In this document: positions 49,901 through 61,737 of the stretch, one piece after another
Numbering within the stretch: position 1 is the stretch's first letter
Layout: each line of letters starts with the position of its first letter
NCBI GenBank assembly: GCA_011800805.1
Contig: MPNW01000039.1
Coordinates: forward strand, 64,234-128,233
Direction: 5' to 3'
DNA: 64,000 bases
From: Hirudo medicinalis
Taxonomy: Eukaryota > Annelida > Clitellata > Hirudinida > Hirudinidae
Notes under the pieces: generated by a model
Databases searched by the model: none
What the model saw: the letters and a program-made list of their open reading frames with translations, nothing else
Told to the model about the DNA's origin: nothing
Translations under genes and position numbers: made by a program

Positions 49901-50088
49901 GAAGACGATATTGTTTTTTTAGACTTTTGAAATGTGAATGTACCAAAAATAAACATTTCCAAATTTATACGTGACACATAGATACATATACTTTTAGAGC
50001 AACGTGTGATATTGTATATGACCAATTTGCTCACCTGGATTGAAATAACCGAGGCAGAAAGGAGAACAAACTTTATTACGGTTGCCAT
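40984..50088 (-). CDS. SEL1L3: Protein sel-1 homologue 3 (SEL1L3)
   Basis: Exons (minus): 50035-50088, 48713-49086, 48237-48478, 47878-48004, 47577-47698, 47252-47373, 46823-46881, 46294-46432, 46074-46212, 45798-46009, 45495-45632, 45231-45348, 45001-45062, 44700-44819, 44221-44358, 43857-44093, 43441-43565, 43059-43142, 42779-42869, 42274-42364, 41828-41937, 41578-41689, 41180-41247, 40984-41052; 1050 residues (human 1132). All phases agree. Exon 1 is a signal peptide (MATVIKFVLLSASVISIQ). The middle has a LamG/concanavalin-like domain (FSFAMWLYIEEYCYQKYCSI, YFDDTVGMMIYGGS, KGYIGKVTFYRRR), then a run of Sel1 TPR-like repeats (ALNSLGWYAME, ARMYYWGSGGLSRN, GDPSSLYDYGIILLK, AWNKMAHYHYYHG, GLYNLAMLINEG) and a C-terminal membrane helix (YIILLGLMMMSSVAFCSGLH). 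The layout predicts a type I membrane protein with a lumenal or extracellular repeat domain. The family's molecular role is poorly known. Confidence 0.93.
49296..49366. mobile_element. Miniature hAT-like element in SEL1L3 intron 1
   Basis: The 71-base element begins CAGTGCCGGATTT and ends AAATCCGGTGCTG, so its terminal inverted repeats match at 11 of 13 positions. Flanking 8-mers are GTCATAAA (49288-49295) and GTCAAAAA (49367-49374), 7 of 8 identical, the target-site duplication size of hAT transposons. It has no coding capacity. Confidence 0.75.
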
Positions 50089-50893
50089 GTCGTAGAGGCT
50101 GTGATTAAACGAAAATTATAATGCTATTTAAAGTTCAGGTGCAACAGCTCAGGCCAATCATTCTAGCATGAAGATTGAGCTATAATTAGACTCCTGTTTG
50201 GTTTCATTTATGGCACTTGTAGGTAGTTCAGGATTTAGGCATGGTCGGGACGTGCCACTCCACCGACCAAGGAAACCTTTTTTTGCTTGTGTAGAGGTGA
50301 GCAGCAGGACTAGTGCAGAAGCTTCCAACCCTCGGTATCACAATAAATGTTACGTTAATATTGCCGAAGGAGTCGGACAGCTTTACAACTTTTCATATCA
50401 ATTCAAATATAGAGTTATTTAAGACAATGAACCTAACTGAAAACAAATATAACATTGCATTTATTTGAGAAGAAAAAAGAATAGTTAACGTAAATAAAAT
50501 AATTTATTTAAATAAAACTTAAATCGCTCATTGCACCAACTTTATTATTTTAATTTCAATTTTAATTTTAATTCGCTAACGATTAAGATTATTAACAATA
50601 ACAATAGTGAATGAGGTGAGAGGAATGATATCACATTAAAGATCTAAATTAGATAGATGAGGTTGAGTTTTTCTCTGACCCCAGGTTTGTATTTAATTTC
50701 ATGAGTCGATTTTATTAATAGACAGACTTTGACCTCTGCCTGACCTTAACACGTCCTCACATATTCCCGACCCTTATGAATGCATTTAATTACGTAAAAT
50801 TTACAATGAGTTTTCAAAGTCTTGGAGTAAAGAATAAAATTATTTTTATCAGAAAGATGTAATCGGAGACATGTAAATGTTTATTGAGAAATA
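50089..50893. other. Tandem gap between SCPEP1 3' end and SEL1L3 5' end, with a second hAT-like fragment
   Basis: About 800 bases. At 50229-50262 a stretch starting CAGGATTTAGGCATGGTCGG is closely similar to the interior of the 49296-49366 element, indicating a second, truncated copy of the same family. The rest must contain the SEL1L3 promoter; nothing else stands out. Confidence 0.5.
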
Positions 50894-53800
50894 TTATTTG
50901 TCAGAGTTCGCCAGAACTCTCTCCAGCATCCTGTACGCAGCTTCCCCGGCATCGGCAGGAACCTTGCAAATAATATTAATTAGCCAATATTAACATATTA
51001 GGTATAATATTATATGTAATAGTAACGAACATATTTAAATTCTTTCAACATTCTTTGCGATTATTGTGCTGCTTTATAAAAATTTGGTAAAAATAATAAT
51101 TTGTTAGATATAGCTTAAAGATAAGATTCAACGAACAGGTTTGAAGTTTACTGATAATAAATAATTTATTGAGCAATAATGTTGCTTACGACGTGCCCGG
51201 CCCTAAGATTCCAATAGAACTTGAAATTTCCGTTGGCCTTGACAAAAGTTTCGGTTTGTTTTGTGATTGGTTCCAGAAGGGGCTTTCTTGGGGCTTTGTT
51301 GTAAGCCTCTAAACCCTGCCATTTCAACTGCTGCACCCAATCCATTGCACCTGTTTTCGTGGGGAAAATTTGAGAAAAATAATTTAGTAAATTTACTCAT
51401 AGTTTATTCTGTTGCTTTAAAAGTTTTTAAAACGGCAGGAGAAATTTCTGAACTTTCTTTCAGAAATGTTAATTTGTTGATAGTTAAGAACTTAAGCCAT
51501 TAATTAAATACTTTTCGCTCAATCCGGTCAAATAAGCTCAATCCGGAAAAATATTGACATTCCTTTAGCAGCTTATTAAAATATCAACATCATTAGCGGT
51601 AATTGATTTCGAGTAAACATTTCCTTAAAATGTAAAAATTAAAATTCTTGGAAGATGTAAAACACCTTTTGTATCGCAGATGATATCCAATTGTCCCTGG
51701 TAAACGATCACCTTCAGCGATGTGTTCTTCAACGTTTCATCAACTGCAGAATTAATAAAATTAATGTATAAGTAATAAAAACATAGAAATAATGAAAACC
51801 ATTAATAAAATAATCAACAAACTCATTTACAAGTTTTTCACAGCATTAACTGATTAATAAACAATTGCATTTTCAAATTTTTTGTTTCGTCCTCACCTAC
51901 ATCAACCACTGGTTTCATGAAGTCACTTTCCTGGTGTCCGAAAACTTCATCTGATTGCCCTGATGAGGGGCCACAATAAAAGTTGACAAATGCACGTTCA
52001 TTTGACAAATTTCAAATTGTTTACAAACTATGGTTATATAGTTAATGACAGCATTACTAGCTATATTTTTTAATGTATGTTCTTATTGGTTATTTAAATT
52101 AGAATTTATTGTTCACTAGTATTTATTATTCATTAAATTATTTCGTAACCATGGTGTGATAATAAAAGATAAACAGTGCCAATATTCCAACCTCCCCAAG
52201 TCACGTGTTCAGGAATTATTTGTAGCTTCTTTCTGATTGGTCCGTTCATCAGCTTATGCAGGTTATCACTGGATTTCCAATCTCCAAAAATGGTTGGATT
52301 AGCATGGTCTGCAAACATGGCTGAGTTGAATGCTGGTGGCAAATGTGATGATGCAGTTAATGCGTTACTGTTAGTCATCATCATAGTCGTCGTTTTCGTC
52401 ATCGTCAGCATAATCATTTACCATCCTCATCGACAATGAAACCAACTAATGCAGACCAAAATCTCCACGGTGATGGGTTCCTGAAGGTGTGTTGAACTTG
52501 AGGATGTTGTAGAAATCCACATTGTTTGTGTGCCAAGCGACCTGAACTTGCGTCAGTCTCCAGAGGCGAGTTGCTTCTCTCCAATTCCCCTCGTCGACTG
52601 CTTTTTTGCAGTTGGTGGCTGCTCTCTGGATATTTTCCAGGCCTCTTTCATCCGTAGTCGACTGGAGTTGACAGGGACATTTTAAATATTAATTATGTTT
52701 TTGTGAACAAGAAATAAATATCTCCGTCTAAAGTTGCAATCGAAACTTTAGCCACAAAGAAATATCAAGCCTCATCGTTACCTCTGAAGTAATAAAAACT
52801 CTAACAATACCAAAACAATACAATGAAATGATTTTTTTATTAGTTATTAGTTCTGTTAAGTATCACTACCATCCAGTATATAAACGGTCCCCAAGTCATT
52901 GTTGAATCGATGGGAGATATCCATGCGTTGCCCATAGCGTAACCTATTAGGTTGCACTGCACTTCTCCAGACTTTATTTTCTAGTAATAATAATATTACC
53001 ATTATTATTTATTACATAAAGTAAATATCATTTCATATTATTGCTTATACATTATAATATAACAATTACCCTATAACTTAACCTATTATAAAATCAATGA
53101 ATTGCATTTGCAGTGTCAGTGAATATACCACTTCATATTTCATTCTGTAATTCTTTTGATATTGCGAAAAGTATTTAAATAAACGTGTTCCATTGAAGAG
53201 GCTACAATAATCACGCTGTTCCAACCTCGTGGAGAGCTCTGGTGAAGTGGGCAGCCATTTTACCTCCGTAAGATTCCCCAAAGATGTACAAAGGTGTTAC
53301 CTGTAAAAGTAAAGTAACATTAAAACAAAAAATAACTTCAAATAAAACCCAAGACTCACTTTGAACTCTGGGAATCTCTTTAAAAAGACCTTCAACAAGG
53401 TCAATAGGTCATTTGTGATTTGTTGGACGTCAGTGGTGAAGGCTTTTGGATCGTCGACGTAACTGTAACCAGCTCCAACTGGATTGTCGATGAACAAAAC
53501 GTTGGACTGTCTTATCTGAATGATCAATTCTTTCTTTGTGAATTTCATTTTTTTAATGTTATCGTGGTCATTATCATCGATATTATCGCAACTCGCAAGC
53601 ACAATTATCACCGTCCTCTTTATCTTACCCAAGTCGTATTTCTTGGAACGAGATTTACGTCCTTCGGGCCAATTATTGCAAAATTTCCAAAACCACACGA
53701 TGAACCTCCAGGACCTCCCTGATAATGTCTTATTTTTTAGTTAAATTGTTTGCAAGCACATATATATTGAAACAAAATTTAACTTTCAATTGTATGAATC

Positions 53801-55314
53801 AATTTTTTAAGATAATATTTTGGTTTTTTTAATGTTATTTAAGACAAGGCTTATTTAAATCTAATTGTTAGTTGAAGCGATCAACTAACCTGCAGCCAAA
53901 TAATAAGAGGGTATTTCTTGTAATCCTTCAAGGGGATCTTCTTGTATAGCCAGTAGAACATGTGTGCCTGTGGCCTTACGTCGACGTAGGCCCAATTCTC
54001 CCAATCGGTGCTGCCAGATTTGCTCTCAAATGGTATAAATTCCTCTTCTGGAAGTTCAAACAATGTTAGTACAGTCGCATTTGAAGACATGAAACAGGTA
54101 AAACAGCCAGTGGCAAAAAATATAATCGGGAGATCTAGAGGTTTTGAGTGGGGTTCCACAGGGTCTCTTCTGTTCATAAGTCAACAACATTCAAAGAATC
54201 ACAAAAAATCTATTTCAGTTTGCGGACGATGCAAAAATCTACAAGGTGATTAAAAACACGGAGGATGAAGTTGAACTGCAACAGGTTTATATTTTTTATA
54301 TTTATTTGATAAAAGTCCGTTGCATAACTAAGACGATTCGGACTGAACTGGTATGGGTTATGCAGATAGGTGGAGTCATAGAATGGTTAAATAAATAACA
54401 GTTGAAGGTGAATTTCAGGAATTTTCGTGAATTGAAGGTTGCCATTTGAAGATTGGTGCCCGACTTGGAGAAGTAAATTATGAATTGAGGGATCCCGCTG
54501 GAGTAAAATAGGAAATAACGAAGAAATGTGTCTCTGACATAAGGCATTTTTTTAGACTCCAGGCTGAACTTCAAAGAACTCAGGATAAAGAAAGCTTTAG
54601 ATACATCTCAGTGGATGTTTTTATTTGTCTATATAAGACTTTGATGAAGTCACAGTTGGAGTGTGGATTGCAGGAGTATGGACCAGTTTAGACAGGGCTA
54701 ACTTGACAAGATCGGGTCAGTCCAGAAAAGGACAACACGGTTGATCATCGCATGCAACCTTAGCTAACTAAGATAAATTAAAGTTCCTAAAGCTCTCTTC
54801 TTTAGTTCACAAGAGGAAAGCGGGCTTGATCATCATGATACAACATGTAAAACATGATACATGGATTTATGTCAATTGCTGCAATAATTTTCTGCCCAGA
54901 CGAAAGGATAACATGGCATGATCTGAAATTGTCAACTACATTGGCCCATAGGGATTATAGAAAATTCTTTTCAGCAGTAGTAATAGCATAATTGGAACTC
55001 CCTCCCGGTGAAGGCTCAGAACACATCCAACTTTAAATTTCTTATAGATAATTTTTATGCTGACAAAGCTTAAGACAGTTGATTTTGTTGATATGTGGTT
55101 TTGTTGCCTCGCTTGTTGATTTTTGATTTTTGTTTGTTTTCCATATTGTTCATTGTGTGATCCGGCGAGGGGTTCGCCCATGCTGGTAATTAATAAGAAA
55201 TAATCAAGAAATAAATGTCAAGAAAATATTAATTTAACTTTCTTTACCTGCTTCATGGCCAGCACCAGCTCCAATGAAAATAATTATAATGAACAAAAAC
55301 CTAGAGACAGCCAT
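50894..55314 (-). CDS. SCPEP1: Serine carboxypeptidase, SCPEP1-like
   Basis: Exons (minus): 55248-55314, 53890-54047, 53629-53718, 53360-53515, 53226-53300, 52870-52980, 52469-52661, 52192-52308, 51897-51959, 51666-51743, 51190-51350, 50894-50962; 445 residues (human about 452), all phases consistent. The predicted enzyme is a secreted or lysosomal peptidase of family S10 that removes C-terminal residues. The signal peptide is MAVSRFLFIIIIFIGAGAG. Family motifs: WENWAYVDVRPQAHMFYWLY, GGPGGSSCGFGNF (oxyanion region), NVLFIDNPVGAGYSYV, the nucleophile in IFGESYGGKMA, WISPIDS, LMNGPIRKKLQIIPE, the Asp in YQGQLDIICDTK and the His in NLRAGHVVP. Ser, Asp and His are all present, so it is probably active. 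The long intron 1 (54048-55247) hosts a dead LINE. The gene is divergent from the TDRD3-like gene. Confidence 0.94.
54100..55190 (+). mobile_element. Degenerate Jockey/CR1-type LINE fragment in SCPEP1 intron 1
   Basis: Broken frames on the plus strand read SGVPQG, then FQFADDAKIYKVIKNTEDE (the reverse transcriptase active-site block with FADD), later LCLYKTLMKSQLECGLQEYGP, SPEKDNTVDHRMQP and DYRKFFSAVVIA. The order matches the palm, thumb and C-terminal region of a non-LTR reverse transcriptase. Many stops and frame shifts; clearly inactive. Its orientation is opposite to the host gene. Confidence 0.75.
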
Positions 55315-55988
55315 CTGGTATCTAAGTTTTGAGGTGGGCATTGTTTAAATAGAACCCGATGTGAACTTGGTTGTAGAGTCTCACTGATAAGATATCTTTA
55401 TGCTATTTCTAATACAATCCTTACTTGATTAATATCATTGAAGTTGATAAAGACACAATGAATCATGGCATGATTTCAAACATTCCATTCTTTATAATGG
55501 TCGTTTCTGATTGGGTTGTATCAATAAATGTTTTGATTATCAATTTTAAATAAAATAATTTCTAATATTTCTGACTTTCCAATAAAAAAAAGCTAGATGT
55601 TAGACACGTCAACCGTAAGGTGTCATAAATTCTCTTCTAGTCATTCATTCATTCATTCAGTCAGTCAGTCACTTTTTCCACCTCATGAACATGCCACACA
55701 TCATGAATTTCATATTATTTTTAAATTCAGACAGTGATTTAGTATCTTATTTTTTATGTGGTGGGAAATAAAATTTCCGAATTTGGCGTTTCTAGGTTTT
55801 CTTTATAAATATTTGTTTTAATGTGCTTGTTTTTGCTTTATGGTATTCCAATAAATATAACACAACGTAAACTATTTTAAATTAATATTCTGCTTTACAG
55901 GATTCCCAGACATTGAATGTTTTGATTTCATGTCGGATAAATTGAATTTTTGGGCCCAGCGCATCGGTGGCTCACTTGCTGATAAAAT
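55315..55988. promoter_or_regulatory. Divergent intergenic region, SCPEP1 and TDRD3-like gene
   Basis: 674 bases between two divergent start codons. It includes an ATTC/AGTC short tandem run (55640-55675). Promoters of both genes are expected here; no specific motif is recognised. Confidence 0.4.
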
Positions 55989-58097
55989 ATGAGTTTTGAT
56001 GCGATTATTAGCGAGAAAGGATGGTAAGTTTTAACACGCATTCTTAATATAACTAAGAATTTCGTCTTAATTTTATGGACATCTAGTTTACTGCTAGATT
56101 GCAAAATTTGTTTCGTGTGATGATTGAAAATTAAGATGTGGCAAGGAATGTTGCTGAATTTTTTAAGGTCTTTGAAAGATGAATTTATAGAAGAGTCAAT
56201 CAAAAGGAGCAAACGACCAACAGCAGAGGCAGTCATTGAAAATGCTTTGAATGTAAGTTTCTGGATTTTGGACTGTTAATGAGTATAATAAATTATTTAA
56301 TGTATCATCTAAATCTAATGCTAGCAATCAGCTTTATTTTAATGTTTAATAAATGTTTGGAACATTTTTTAAGCAAGATTTGAAAGAAACCTGCAAACCA
56401 TCAACTGAGACTGCAATTCCTTCTGGAACTACTGAGGTGCTTATTATGATAATGTCAATTGATAGTAAGAATTTACAATCAAAATACAATTCAGTGTTAA
56501 CAGTTTTGTTTGTATTTTCTGATAAGCATAGCTCATTGAAAAGTCCAAAGTCTTAATTATTTTATTTGAACTTGATAATTATGTTTCTTTTTGTTTATAC
56601 CATTTTATCTTTGATCGAATAGATTTCAGGACCTCTTGTGCTGCAAATTCAGAAGATAAAGAACGTTTTAGCCCCAGCAAAGTATGAAGAATGTGGTGCA
56701 AAATCGGGAAAATTTTTACCAAAAATATTTTTCACGGACGGGATGAGATCTTTGTCTGGAATTGCATTCAAACCCATTCCTAACATCAAGTGTGTGAAAC
56801 TTATTAATAATTATTCTTATTATTCGTTGTTATCATGTATTGTGATATTATATGGTTGTGGCGACTTTATCAGATATTTCAATTTGTCCTTCACATATCT
56901 TTATATTTGTCCATTCACATCATCCCCAGAATATCTTAGCACCAATCCAAAAAAACTCACTGATTTTAATGAGGAAATGAGTGGAAAAGTGCCTTATTAA
57001 AAAAAATTGTTACAAATAGATGTTCATTAAAGATATTTTGAATAATTGTGCTAACTAATTGTCATCCATTGGATGAAACTAAATGATCTGAAATTGAATA
57101 ATTAACTCTGCGGGATGTCTTCAAAGGGAGGACACGCCTCCAGGAACGAAGGTCAGATTGGTCGGTAAAGTTCCGGTAGTTCAGGGTTTCCTGCTCCTCG
57201 ACAAATCCAACACCGAGGTCTTGGGTGGGAAGGTAGAGAAAATGATTGAAAGCTGGAACCTCAAGAAGGTGATCAAGTTGCTGACATTAAGAAAATGAAT
57301 TAATTAGAAAGTGTTTTGATGTCATCGCCTGTGTGAGAGAAATGTAACAATTTATTTCAGTCACTGGCGAGTTTCGAGAGGGCCCAGAAAAAGGAAGGAG
57401 ACTGCCCCCTACTTTTGTTCCTTTCAATCTCAGAAGGAATTCACAATCAAAACCAGTGCCATTATTTGGTGAGATTGCTTGAAGTTTATTCCTATATGAG
57501 ATTTTGATTTGAACAATTTGTTTTAAATATTAGTTTCAATTTTGTTTTTATTTAAAGTTTTATTAAATTATTTGATCGCTTGAATAATTAAAACTTTGGT
57601 GAGGAGTTGAATACTATTGGTCGCTCGCATCCTCCACATGGGAGTAAGCAACGTCACGTTGCATTGTCGTGTGAATACTTCTTACGTGGAATGTTGAAGT
57701 CGCTCGCAAATCTTGATTTCGACTGCAGACGACTTCAAATCATTCGAACTGAAATCGACTCCAAGAGCGACGAAGGACGACCGCACTTTCCATCAGCAGC
57801 GGAAGGCGACCATCGAAGCAGCTTGCTGGGAGAAGAAGATGAATCAGAGGGAGAAGGTCGTTATTGTCGAGCGATGATGAGGATACGTTAGCCGTAACGT
57901 TTTGTGGTTACATGAGGAGTAAGTAGCCAATATTCTTTCTAATTCACTGTTTGTTCTGTTCCATGCAGATGTTGACTGACGAGCAACTTGCAGAGTTGAT
58001 GCAAATGGGGTTCTCGTTGGATGATTCGGTGGCGGCTGGAAAACAGTCGCAAGGAAACTTCTTCGGAGCCATCAACATCCTCACCAATTCAAAATAA
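55989..58097 (+). CDS. TDRD3: TDRD3-like protein (DUF1767/OB-fold and UBA), no Tudor domain
   Basis: Exons: 55989-56023, 56168-56252, 56374-56436, 56623-56789, 57127-57268, 57361-57468, 57729-57856, 57969-58097; about 285 residues. TDRD3 pairs with topoisomerase TOP3B through its N-terminal OB-fold and reads methyl-arginine through a C-terminal Tudor domain. Here the OB-fold is clear: [55 protein letters not shown] and [20 protein letters not shown], then PPTFVPFN, a charged helical exon ([16 protein letters not shown]) and a UBA domain ([20 protein letters not shown] to GAINILTN). A stop directly follows the UBA and a polyadenylation signal lies at 58117-58122, so the Tudor part is absent. 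Exon 57361-57468 is one base short: its phase-0 frame runs into a stop in the next exon, while one more base in the C run (57405-57409) restores both the PPTFVPF motif and the downstream frame. Confidence 0.85.
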
Positions 58098-58116
58098 TCA
58101 GAACGACCTGATCAGA

Positions 58117-58122
58117 AATAAA
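58117..58122 (+). terminator. AATAAA polyadenylation signal of the TDRD3-like gene
   Basis: AATAAA 20 bases after the stop codon that follows the UBA domain, supporting this as a genuine last exon. Confidence 0.55.
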
Positions 58123-58965
58123 ATTAATTTTGACTCTAGAGAGTAAAATTTACTAATATTAATTTATTATTTTAATGGGTGGTGGTTTGGATCGATCCAC
58201 CTAGTTTTATATTTCTATTTTTATGGAATCATCGATTAAGGCGGCTAGAAACAAAAATATCCGGGCATCAAATGCTAACTTTCATGCTAGGCCCGAAGGC
58301 CCTGATGGCGGACGCTCACGTGTTAGAGTCTGTAACTGAACATGTTGAATGTAAACATGCCTTTTGACGAAAACTCCCGCAAACTAAAAGTTCGACATGT
58401 GTGTTCTGTGAATGAATTTAGTCACGGACTCTGGAGTTGGTCCTGTGCACTTTTGATCAACTCCTATGACGATGCCCTTTGTTTCAAGAGAATAATATCA
58501 CTACAAGGATGTGTCCATCAAGAAGCTAACATTTATCCTAGCTACAATCGTGCTAAGTCATCAGTCGCAAACGTGGAAAAAATTGTTTGGATTCTCAGTT
58601 CTGGTCGGTGGTGCCGCTGTTATGAGTAGCTGAAGATTGCCGACTGTCCGATAAATTCCCCCTGGAGGGATGCTGAACAAATTTCTTCGTCCACGATCCA
58701 ATTCATGCTGTGTTCTTTTCCTTGTCGTCCGATGGATTAATGACATTATCGTCGTCGTCATCACCAGCTTCACTTGTGTCATTATCATCATCGGATGTCA
58801 AGCAGCACCGTCATTCATGTTGTTGATTCGTTCGTTCGTTGACATCATCTTCATCATTGTCGTCGACGTCATAACCATATTAATGCTTAGTATGACCTGT
58901 GTAGAGTATCACAGCATGAAATATGCTAGAAAATTAACGTTCAGTTTTTCGCGTTAATGTAAATA

Positions 58966-59052
58966 ATATTAATAATAATAATAATAATAATAATAACAAT
59001 AATAATAATAATAATAATAATGATAATAATAATAATAATGATTATTTCTTTT
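58966..59052 (+). repeat. (AAT)n microsatellite
   Basis: Interrupted AAT/AATAAT tract; further ATT-type tracts follow at 59155-59220 and 59596-59645. Confidence 0.9.
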
Positions 59053-59303
59053 AATATAATCATAAGGCGTATATGTAATATTATTATTATTGCATTAAAA
59101 CATTGCATTAAATTATTATTTTAATATTATGGTTAATCATTACAATTATTGTCATTATTATTATTATTATTATTATATATTGTTATTATATATTATTGTT
59201 ATTATTATTATAAAAAATTATTATTATTTTACATAAAATATCATCTCATCCGAGAGAACTCCTACACTGGGAAGGAGTTTATTTCATTTCGAGAGTGTAA
59301 AAC

Positions 59304-59454
59304 TTGAGAAAGCAGTTTCTGCCTGTGGTGAGGTGCGCCATATTAAGGCGCTGTTTCCGCTCGACTGGACGCTCTCCAGCAGGTGTGCCCGTAATTATCT
59401 CGTGTGCCACTCCTAACAAGTCCTCTTTTGTCTCTACGACTTGCACAATCTCAG
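59304..59454 (-). CDS. Candidate unassigned coding exon
   Basis: On the minus strand a 151-base stretch is open and reads EIVQVVETKEDLLGVAHEII then TGTPAGERPVERKQRLNMAH and LTTGRNCFL. It is preceded by a plausible acceptor (GTCGTCTTAG) and followed by a weak donor (CTCAA|GTTTTA). The composition is much more protein-like than the flanking microsatellites, but I recognise no family and cannot find partner exons in a matching phase. It could also be a remnant of a retrogene. Confidence 0.3.
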
Positions 59455-59592
59455 CTAAGACGACGATGATGCTGGTGATTATGACGACGATGACGTTGAT
59501 GGCTATGACGACGACGATGATGATGATTTATTTACTATTGCTATGACTGTTTATTAATGTAGCTGTAATCAATTATCATCGTCGTCGTTATC

Positions 59593-59645
<53 letters not shown>

Positions 59646-60269
59646 GTTGCTGTTATTATTATTGTGCCTTCGTTTATTTTTAACTAGTGAATGTATTAAA
59701 ATATATAAAATCAACGTCCAGTGGGTGATATCTCTGTTATCACTCTTAAAATTATTTCATCACCTTCCCAAAATATCTTCATCACTAGTGCCATCATCGT
59801 CATCGCCATCATCTTCATCGTCGTCACCATCATCTTCATGTTCATAGTCACCACCATCATCATCATCATCTCATGTTTATAGTCGTCACCATCATCTTCA
59901 TGTTTATAGTCATCAACATCATCTTCATGTTTATAGTCATCAACATCATCTTCATCATCGTCGAAATCGACAACACACTCGATCGTTGAAGGATGAAAAG
60001 TGAATGACAATTAAAATCCTCGAGTGGATTCTCAATTTATTTGTTCGAAACAACAATTCCTGCCTCTGTTATCTCTTGACGGCGCCAGAGGAGTTGATGC
60101 TGTCGTCGTCGTTATTATTATTATTGTTGTTGTTGTTGTTGATGTTGTTGTTTGTGGTTGTTACGTCAAAACTTGTGTTTATGGTAGAAAACTTCAGCAT
60201 ACAAATGTACAATCAGAATCGCGACACCGGTGCACTGTTAAGTTGTTGTTAACATGGTTGTTGTGCCAG

Positions 60270-60276
60270 TTCTGAC

Positions 60277-60312
<36 letters not shown>

Positions 60313-60355
60313 CATTGACGTTGTCGTCGTCGTTGTTGTTGTTGTTGTTGTTGTA
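60270..60355 (+). repeat. (GTT)n microsatellite
   Basis: Two GTT tracts (about 60279-60312 and 60330-60353) separated by a GTC-rich interval; a shorter one lies at 60120-60150. Confidence 0.9.
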
Positions 60356-60725
60356 GCGATGGAGTATCATGGAGTAGCGCTCGGAGGGAAGTGGAATTGA
60401 TTGGACAGAAATGTTCAGTCACGCGTGAAGTTCAAGGTGACACACGACTAACGTCAAGCGATAAAGTTCGTAATTGCAAGCATCTTCTGGCACACTTGAT
60501 TGACTGCGCACAACGACCTGCAACGACGACTTCATCGAAAGTCCTAAATAAATAGTAAATTATTTAAATAAATTATGATGATTACAATTGTAAGCGAGAT
60601 AATCAAAATCTTCGCTTGTGGCATCCCGTGTTGGCTGATGATGATGCTACGACATCTCAACGAGCTGTTGAAATAGTTTCTCAACTACAAGTTAGAACAC
60701 CGGAACTTATCGATCAGCTGTACTG

Positions 60726-60801
60726 CAGTGGCGTAGCCAAGGGCGCCAAATCATCAGTTTCGCCCCGGGCGCCGAAACACCTAACCCTAGCTACACCTCT
60801 G
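60726..60801. mobile_element. 76-base hAT-like miniature element
   Basis: It begins CAGTGGCGTAGCCA and ends TAGCTACACCTCTG, imperfect inverted repeats of the CAGNGGNGTAGC type common on hAT-family ends. Flanking 8-mers CTGTACTG and CTGAACCG match at 6 of 8 positions. Confidence 0.6.
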
Positions 60802-61475
60802 CTGAACCGGACCAAATTCTGTCCAGGGAGAGGACATTTTCTTAGCAATTTTTCTTGTTAAACAGGATTGTGAAATTCTTTTCATCACCAACAAGCGAAT
60901 TTGCAAGCATTTTGGATTCACATGTAAGGAGAGAGAAAGAAATTATGGAGTGAATGAGACATGGAAAGCAACAAATTCCAACGTTGACAACACTTTACCA
61001 ACGACTGCATGAAGTGACCGCTCATTTTTCAATGAATTACTTGAGATATTGAGTTATTACATAACTGGCTGGCACCAAAGAATGAGGTCAGTTCACGGAA
61101 GATCAACTTAGTCGACCGGTGTAAGTCCAGATGCCAACGGCCTGAGCAAGGATCCCGGTCAGGAAAATGTTCAGTCAGAACCTCTTTGGTCGAGGTTGGG
61201 CAGCATTTTCTGGCGAGGTTCATACTTCAGGTGGAGGTCAGAGGTCAGTTGATGTGTTTTTAGAACGGCTAGGAGAGGCAAAAAGAATTTTTAATATTGT
61301 TTTTGCTTGGGCGTGATAGATGGCAGGAGCGAGCGAAAAGGAGTCATGAATAACGCTGCCATCGTTTCCCTCGCGCTCGGTTTCATCCGCTAATGAAGTG
61401 CTGTGACTCGATTTGTGTCAAACTCTTCGTTGTCGTCGTTGTCGTTGGTATTATTGGCGATGATGATGACGACGA

Positions 61476-61484
61476 CGATGGTTG

Positions 61485-61535
<51 letters not shown>

Positions 61536-61642
61536 CGACGACGACGACGATGGTTGTGATGATGATGACGATGACGATGATGACGACGATCGACGACGAC
61601 GACGACGATGACGATGATGATGATGATGCTGATGTTTGCAAN

Positions 61643-61737
<95 letters not shown>

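Noticed and set aside
53519..53628. Open frame running through SCPEP1 intron 3, suggesting intron retention
   Set aside because: The frame differs from the true exon 3 frame (which encodes GGPGGSS and ends at TGG before GTAAGA), and the intron length is not a multiple of three.
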